A stretch of DNA of 8,445 bases from Actinomycetota bacterium (GTDB lineage Bacteria > Actinomycetota > Acidimicrobiia > Acidimicrobiales > Ilumatobacteraceae): NCBI GenBank assembly GCA_009704065.1, contig WLEX01000044.1, positions 1-8,445 on the forward strand, given 5' to 3'. The stretch's first letter is position 1, and every line of letters begins with the position of its first letter. The notes under the pieces are model-generated. The model saw only the letters and a program-made list of their open reading frames with translations, was not told the origin of the DNA and ran no database searches. Both the position numbers and the translations under genes were made by a program. This document shows positions 5,254-8,445 of the stretch, in pieces.

Positions 5254-7371
5254 CTACAGCATTGCATCGGGCAATGGCATGTGATGTACCACTGTCAAGC
5301 TGCGTGTAGAACGAGTAAGAGTTACGTATAACAAACGCAAACCTTGGGCGTCATCGGCCACGATTGCTGTGGGCTCCATCACTATTACATCATCGAGCTC
5401 AAGACCTTTAGCCAATGTGGCTGGCACAATCGACAAATTCTGGTCGAGTCCTGCAGCTTGTGCACGACCATGAGCAAGATTGGCTACATCGAGCGCGGTT
5501 GATACTTCGTCAACCATGTCATCTGGACAAATGATTGCAACACGTCCGGCTTCGGGACGATTGACGAGTACTTGTGCGCGCTCCACTACTTGAGCAAGTA
5601 AAGAGTCTTGTGATGGCGCAGAAAGTATGAGAGGTGATTCATCGCCATCGCGCACACTGCGTGGCGCGCGCAAACCAGGCGTAGCGGCATGCATCACCTT
5701 GTCGGCAAGTTCCATAATCTGTGACGGAATGCGATACCCCACCGACAACCCAACAATTCTTGGCGCTTTGCGTGAGGGAAGATGCTCGAGAACATCCTTC
5801 CATTCGTTCGGCGCTAGCGGCCCCGTTGCTTGAGCGATATCACCCACCACAGTCATGGATCCACTAAGTGATCGGCGTGTGACCATTCGCAGCTGCATCG
5901 GTGTGAGGTCCTGCACTTCATCGATCACGATGTGACCATAAGTGCGGATTTCATCTTTGTCGTCGATCTTGCCACCCTTACGCGGGCGAGGGCCAAGAAG
6001 AAACCGTGCTTCGTCAAGCAACGCAGCATCGGCAGTTGTCCAACGCACATCATCGATGCTCGAAGAACGCTCGCGATACAGAGATACATAGTCAGACTCG
6101 GGAAGAATGCCACTACCTGCAAGTTTGAGTAATGCTTTCGATCCAAACAAATCGTGCAACAACTGTGCGGGAGTCAGTAGAGGCCACATGCGTTCAAACA
6201 CTGCACGCATCTCGGTAGTTCCCTGCAACGCCTCGCGGACATCTTCTGCGTCGGCTCCACTACGTACTGTGGCTGCCATCGATTCGAACACTTCGTTTTC
6301 CACATATTTACGAGCTTGGTTATGGCGGTGATAACGACGTCGCGCTGCCTTCACGATGTGCACAGATTCAGCAACGGTTAGTCGTGCAAAACCAACTCCG
6401 ACAGGAAGAACAACATCTTCAAGAATCGGCCGTTCGCGATCAGATATTGCTTTGTCGATTACTTTGGCAATTTTCTTTGCACCTTTGACGCGTGCAACGT
6501 TCGAAGACTCACGTCCACCAAAGCGCACGTCGGGAACAAGATCGGCCAAAATAACCTGACTCACTCCTGCTTCACCGAGTGATGGCAGTACGCGTTCGAT
6601 GTATCGCAAGAACACTCGGTTCGGTCCAATGACAAGAACACCCTGGTCTTCGAGTGGAAAGCGATGTGTGTACAACAGATACGCAGCACGATGCAGTGCA
6701 ACAACGGTCTTTCCCGTTCCTGGCCCACCTTGCACCACGAGCACACCACTTTGTGGTGAACGAATGATTTCATCTTGTTCAGACTGAATAGTGGCAACAA
6801 TGTCGCCTAGTTGCCCGGTGCGATTACGACCGAGTGCAGTGAGCAGTGTGCTGTAGCCGCGTAAACCTTGTCGTGGGTCGTCGCCACCAAGTCCATCATC
6901 TTGGCCAACACCAAGATGACCTTCACCAAATAGTTCATCTTCTAAAGCAAGAAGTTTTGGACCTTCCACTACAAAGTGGCGACGGCGCAGCAAGCCCATG
7001 TGGTCGCGACCAGTGGCTCGATAAAAAGGTTCCGCAACAGGTGCACGCCAATCGACAACGACTGGTTCACGATTTTCATCCGCAACTGCCAATCGGCCAA
7101 TATGAAAATTTTCTACTTGATCGCTGTCTTCGACAACACGATCGATACGACCAAATACCAAGGCGGCATTTCCGAGTTCCAGTTGCTCGAGACGGTGCAC
7201 CAGATTTTCATCGAAAACGTTGCGTTCAAGACGCGCTTGAAAAGTTCCACCAGGACCAGAAGAAGTGAGGTCGCGGATTTTGAGAGCGCCGACACGACTG
7301 GCTTCCAGGCACTCATAAGCAAACAGGATGTACTCCTGCTCTTGCGATAATTCTGGGTGCTGCTGGGTCAT
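5254..7371 (-). CDS. HelD/HelR-type RNA polymerase-recycling ATPase (UvrD-like helicase superfamily 1)
   Basis: This is a roughly 705-residue SF1 motor of the HelD branch, which binds RNA polymerase rather than unwinding DNA and uses ATP to release stalled enzyme. Some actinobacterial members (HelR) displace rifamycins and give tolerance. Visible parts (numbered from a TTG three codons upstream of the ATG): N-terminal helical arm with HPELSQEQEYILFAYECLE (8-26), the HelD-typical IGRLAVADENREPVVVDWRA (94-113) and LLRRRHF (130-136), Walker A GGPGTGKT (218-225), IGPNRVFLRYI (251-261), a roughly 230-residue insertion, DEVQDL (487-492), VVGDIAQ (511-517), ATLAKGLELDDV (654-665) and YVTLTRSTRS (685-694). 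All ATPase motifs look intact. The start is the ATG at 7371, or a GTG at 7377 which has GGAAAG 7 bases upstream. It converges on the lipoprotein gene with 2 bases between stop codons. Confidence 0.92.
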   Translation of the reverse strand: MTQQHPELSQEQEYILFAYECLEASRVGALKIRDLTSSGPGGTFQARLERNVFDENLVHRLEQLELGNAALVFGRIDRVVEDSDQVENFHIGRLAVADENREPVVVDWRAPVAEPFYRATGRDHMGLLRRRHFVVEGPKLLALEDELFGEGHLGVGQDDGLGGDDPRQGLRGYSTLLTALGRNRTGQLGDIVATIQSEQDEIIRSPQSGVLVVQGGPGTGKTVVALHRAAYLLYTHRFPLEDQGVLVIGPNRVFLRYIERVLPSLGEAGVSQVILADLVPDVRFGGRESSNVARVKGAKKIAKVIDKAISDRERPILEDVVLPVGVGFARLTVAESVHIVKAARRRYHRHNQARKYVENEVFESMAATVRSGADAEDVREALQGTTEMRAVFERMWPLLTPAQLLHDLFGSKALLKLAGSGILPESDYVSLYRERSSSIDDVRWTTADAALLDEARFLLGPRPRKGGKIDDKDEIRTYGHIVIDEVQDLTPMQLRMVTRRSLSGSMTVVGDIAQATGPLAPNEWKDVLEHLPSRKAPRIVGLSVGYRIPSQIMELADKVMHAATPGLRAPRSVRDGDESPLILSAPSQDSLLAQVVERAQVLVNRPEAGRVAIICPDDMVDEVSTALDVANLAHGRAQAAGLDQNLSIVPATLAKGLELDDVIVMEPTAIVADDAQGLRLLYVTLTRSTRSLTVVHHMPLPDAML

Positions 7372-7377
7372 AGACAC

Positions 7378-7528
7378 CAATCTGCTTTCCGCATACCGAC
7401 CCGATTTTGGGCTTTAGAAAGGTTATCGGCGATCGCGGTGCCAAAACTCCCCAGCCAGTGCACTCATGGTGACTGCACAAATTTCCCGCGGTTCGTCACA
7501 CTAACGACCCCTTTTGACTGGAGAATCC
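7378..7528. other. Divergent intergenic region between the helD-type gene and the secreted-protein gene
   Basis: About 150 bases lie between two diverging genes and should hold both promoters. I could not place convincing -35/-10 pairs on either strand. The region contains CTTTAGAAAG (7412-7421), a short near-palindrome close to the helD side, and the imperfect repeat described at 7456-7475. GGAG at 7520-7523 is the ribosome-binding site of the plus-strand gene. GGAAAG on the minus strand (7390-7385) may serve the helD-type gene. Confidence 0.5.
7456..7475. repeat. Imperfect inverted repeat, possible operator
   Basis: CAGTGCAC, then TCATG, then GTGACTG, pair with one inserted base. The left arm overlaps the perfect palindrome AGTGCACT (7457-7464). 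It lies about 53 bases upstream of the secreted-protein ATG, a normal place for a regulator site. No specific protein can be assigned. Confidence 0.35.
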
Positions 7529-8362
7529 ATGAACCACCAGACCCAACACACCTTTTCTGCGGTAGTCGTCGCAGGAGCCATCATGCTCTCGGGTTTCATA
7601 GGGCTACTGCATCAGCCGACTGCCGCCTTTGCAGCCGGGTCAGGGTCGGGTTCCGCAACAGACGACACCATCACTGCTGAAGCAACCCTTGAGGTTCCAC
7701 CGCAAGCCGCTACCGATACCTGCACGTGGCGAGTAGTCACCAGTATTACGAAGACACCTGGACCCTCTGCCGGGCCAATCACTGTTCGCACGCGTAATGG
7801 AGTTCGCGAAACTTTGTATGCAAAATACTGCAACGGGGTTTCCACGTATCACTGGATCAGCGACAACACTGCGCCACAGGCTGCATCGAAGGCAAACGAC
7901 AAAGTGTCGAAATTGATTCCCATGTTGGTGGCACGCACCGCACCCGATGCGGCCCATCAAGTGGTTAATGTCGGAACGTGGTTTTGGGTACCAAAACTGA
8001 TGTGGAAACCAATCAGTGTTACTGCCTACATCGTTGCCGGAGAAGCAGTCATCCGAATCACAACGACTGCGACACCCACCAACGTTGTGTACTCGCCTGG
8101 TGATGGAAATGAGCCCGTGATATGTCGAGGTCCAGGTACACCGTGGACCTCCTCAAACGGAGACAACGACACCAGCTCGTGCATGTACACATATCGGTCC
8201 GCGTCTCATACTCAGCCTTCTGGTGTATTCAAAAGCAAGACCTCCATTGAATGGAAAATCACATGGACATCGAATTTGGGGGCTCGAGGCAATCTGGGAA
8301 CAGTCCGATTGGGCCTGAACTCCAATGTCCGTGTGCTCGAGATGCAAGCATTGTCTCGTTGA
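7529..8362 (+). CDS. Exported four-cysteine protein of an actinobacterial secreted family
   Basis: This 277-residue protein has a signal peptide: a short N-region, a hydrophobic core at about 11-27 and a likely cut after AFA (A35). A Gly/Ser-rich linker and an acidic Thr-rich stretch follow. The mature part has four cysteines (C65, C101, C199, C218), probably two disulfides. Recognisable segments are WFWVPKLMWKPIS (151-163), TATPTNVVYSPGDG (180-193), CRGPGTPW (199-206), CMYTYRSAS (218-226) and ITWTSNLGARGNLG (244-257). From memory, this pattern belongs to exported actinobacterial proteins often labelled hypothetical or ATP/GTP-binding and found beside SAF-domain or Tad-like genes. No nucleotide-binding motif is visible, so that label looks wrong. 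The start is the ATG at 7529 with GGAG 5 bases upstream. The frame also reaches a TTG at 7514. It has no LPXTG motif or C-terminal membrane anchor, so it is not an obvious sortase substrate. Confidence 0.82.
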   Translation: MNHQTQHTFSAVVVAGAIMLSGFIGLLHQPTAAFAAGSGSGSATDDTITAEATLEVPPQAATDTCTWRVVTSITKTPGPSAGPITVRTRNGVRETLYAKYCNGVSTYHWISDNTAPQAASKANDKVSKLIPMLVARTAPDAAHQVVNVGTWFWVPKLMWKPISVTAYIVAGEAVIRITTTATPTNVVYSPGDGNEPVICRGPGTPWTSSNGDNDTSSCMYTYRSASHTQPSGVFKSKTSIEWKITWTSNLGARGNLGTVRLGLNSNVRVLEMQALSR

Positions 8363-8408
8363 CCGCAATTGGCAATATCCTCGTGCGGTACCCCTGAAAG
8401 GCCACATC

Positions 8409-8445
8409 ATGAATGACGACAAAGATCGCTTCCTCCTCGACCGCC
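8409..8445 (+). CDS. Start of a further gene, cut by the window edge
   Basis: Only 12 codons are visible, reading MNDDKDRFLLDR. GAAAGG (8396-8401) lies 7 bases before the ATG, a good ribosome-binding site, and the gap after the secreted-protein gene is 46 bases. It is therefore probably the next gene of the same operon. Nothing can be said of its product from this fragment. By family context a SAF-domain or Tad-related membrane protein is possible, but that is a guess. Confidence 0.55.
   Translation, partial: MNDDKDRFLLDR

Noticed and set aside
6846..7350. Long plus-strand open frames opposite the helD-type gene
   Set aside because: They are antisense to well-conserved HelD motifs, show no recognisable domains and lack good ribosome-binding sites, so they look like shadows of the real gene.
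7429..7436. GCGATCGC octamer resembling the cyanobacterial HIP1 repeat
   Set aside because: I noted only this copy in a non-cyanobacterial context, so it is best read as chance.
7381..7450. Rifamycin-associated element upstream of the helD-type gene
   Set aside because: I looked for the long GC-rich inverted repeat described upstream of rifamycin-inducible genes. The near-palindrome at 7412-7421 is short and AT-rich and does not match what I recall of it.
8363..8388. CCGCA...TGCGG stem after the secreted-protein gene as a terminator
   Set aside because: It is a 5-bp stem with a 16-base loop and no T-run, and a ribosome-binding site follows within a few bases, so read-through into the next gene is more likely.
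1..8445. CRISPR array, tRNA, rRNA, insertion sequence or prophage remnants
   Set aside because: Reading through both strands I saw no regular spaced repeats, tRNA-like cloverleaf, terminal inverted repeats or transposase, integrase or phage-like proteins.

Overview
The window looks like ordinary chromosomal sequence from an actinobacterium of moderate GC, roughly half by eye. The lineage call is an inference. It rests on an actinobacterial-type sortase, a HelD/HelR-type helicase whose N-terminal motifs match actinobacterial relatives, a secreted-protein family I know mainly from Actinobacteria, a DtxR/IdeR-like regulator, and TANNNT -10 boxes lying almost on top of start codons. Medium GC combined with a System I (Ccm) cytochrome c maturation operon suggests Acidimicrobiia (Ilumatobacter-like) rather than classical high-GC actinomycetes. 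No mobile element, CRISPR array, rRNA or tRNA was seen, and every intergenic gap is under about 160 bases.

Left part, minus strand (8-2251): ccmA, ccmB, ccmC and ccmD, read right to left and tightly packed (ATGA overlap for ccmA/ccmB, GTGA overlap for ccmC/ccmD). They encode the heme-handling ABC module of cytochrome c maturation. The operon probably continues past the left edge into ccmE/ccmF-type genes.

Middle, plus strand (2313-5251): diverging from ccmA are a class E-like sortase with an unusual C-terminal membrane hairpin, a small two-helix membrane protein, a TetR-family regulator, a DtxR-family metalloregulator with an altered metal site, and a small lipoprotein. The membrane-protein and tetR genes are 6 bases apart. 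The dtxR and lipoprotein genes are 25-26 bases apart and may be co-expressed.

Right part: a HelD/HelR-type UvrD-like ATPase on the minus strand (5254-7371) ends 2 bases from the lipoprotein stop codon. It is predicted to free stalled or drug-blocked RNA polymerase. Across a 157-base divergent region lies a plus-strand gene for an exported four-cysteine protein (7529-8362), followed by the first 12 codons of another gene running off the right edge.

I did not find convincing evidence of a new multi-gene system. The best leads are the hybrid metal site of the DtxR-family protein, the membrane architecture of the sortase, the HelD/HelR-type motor, and the exported protein with its cut-off neighbour.
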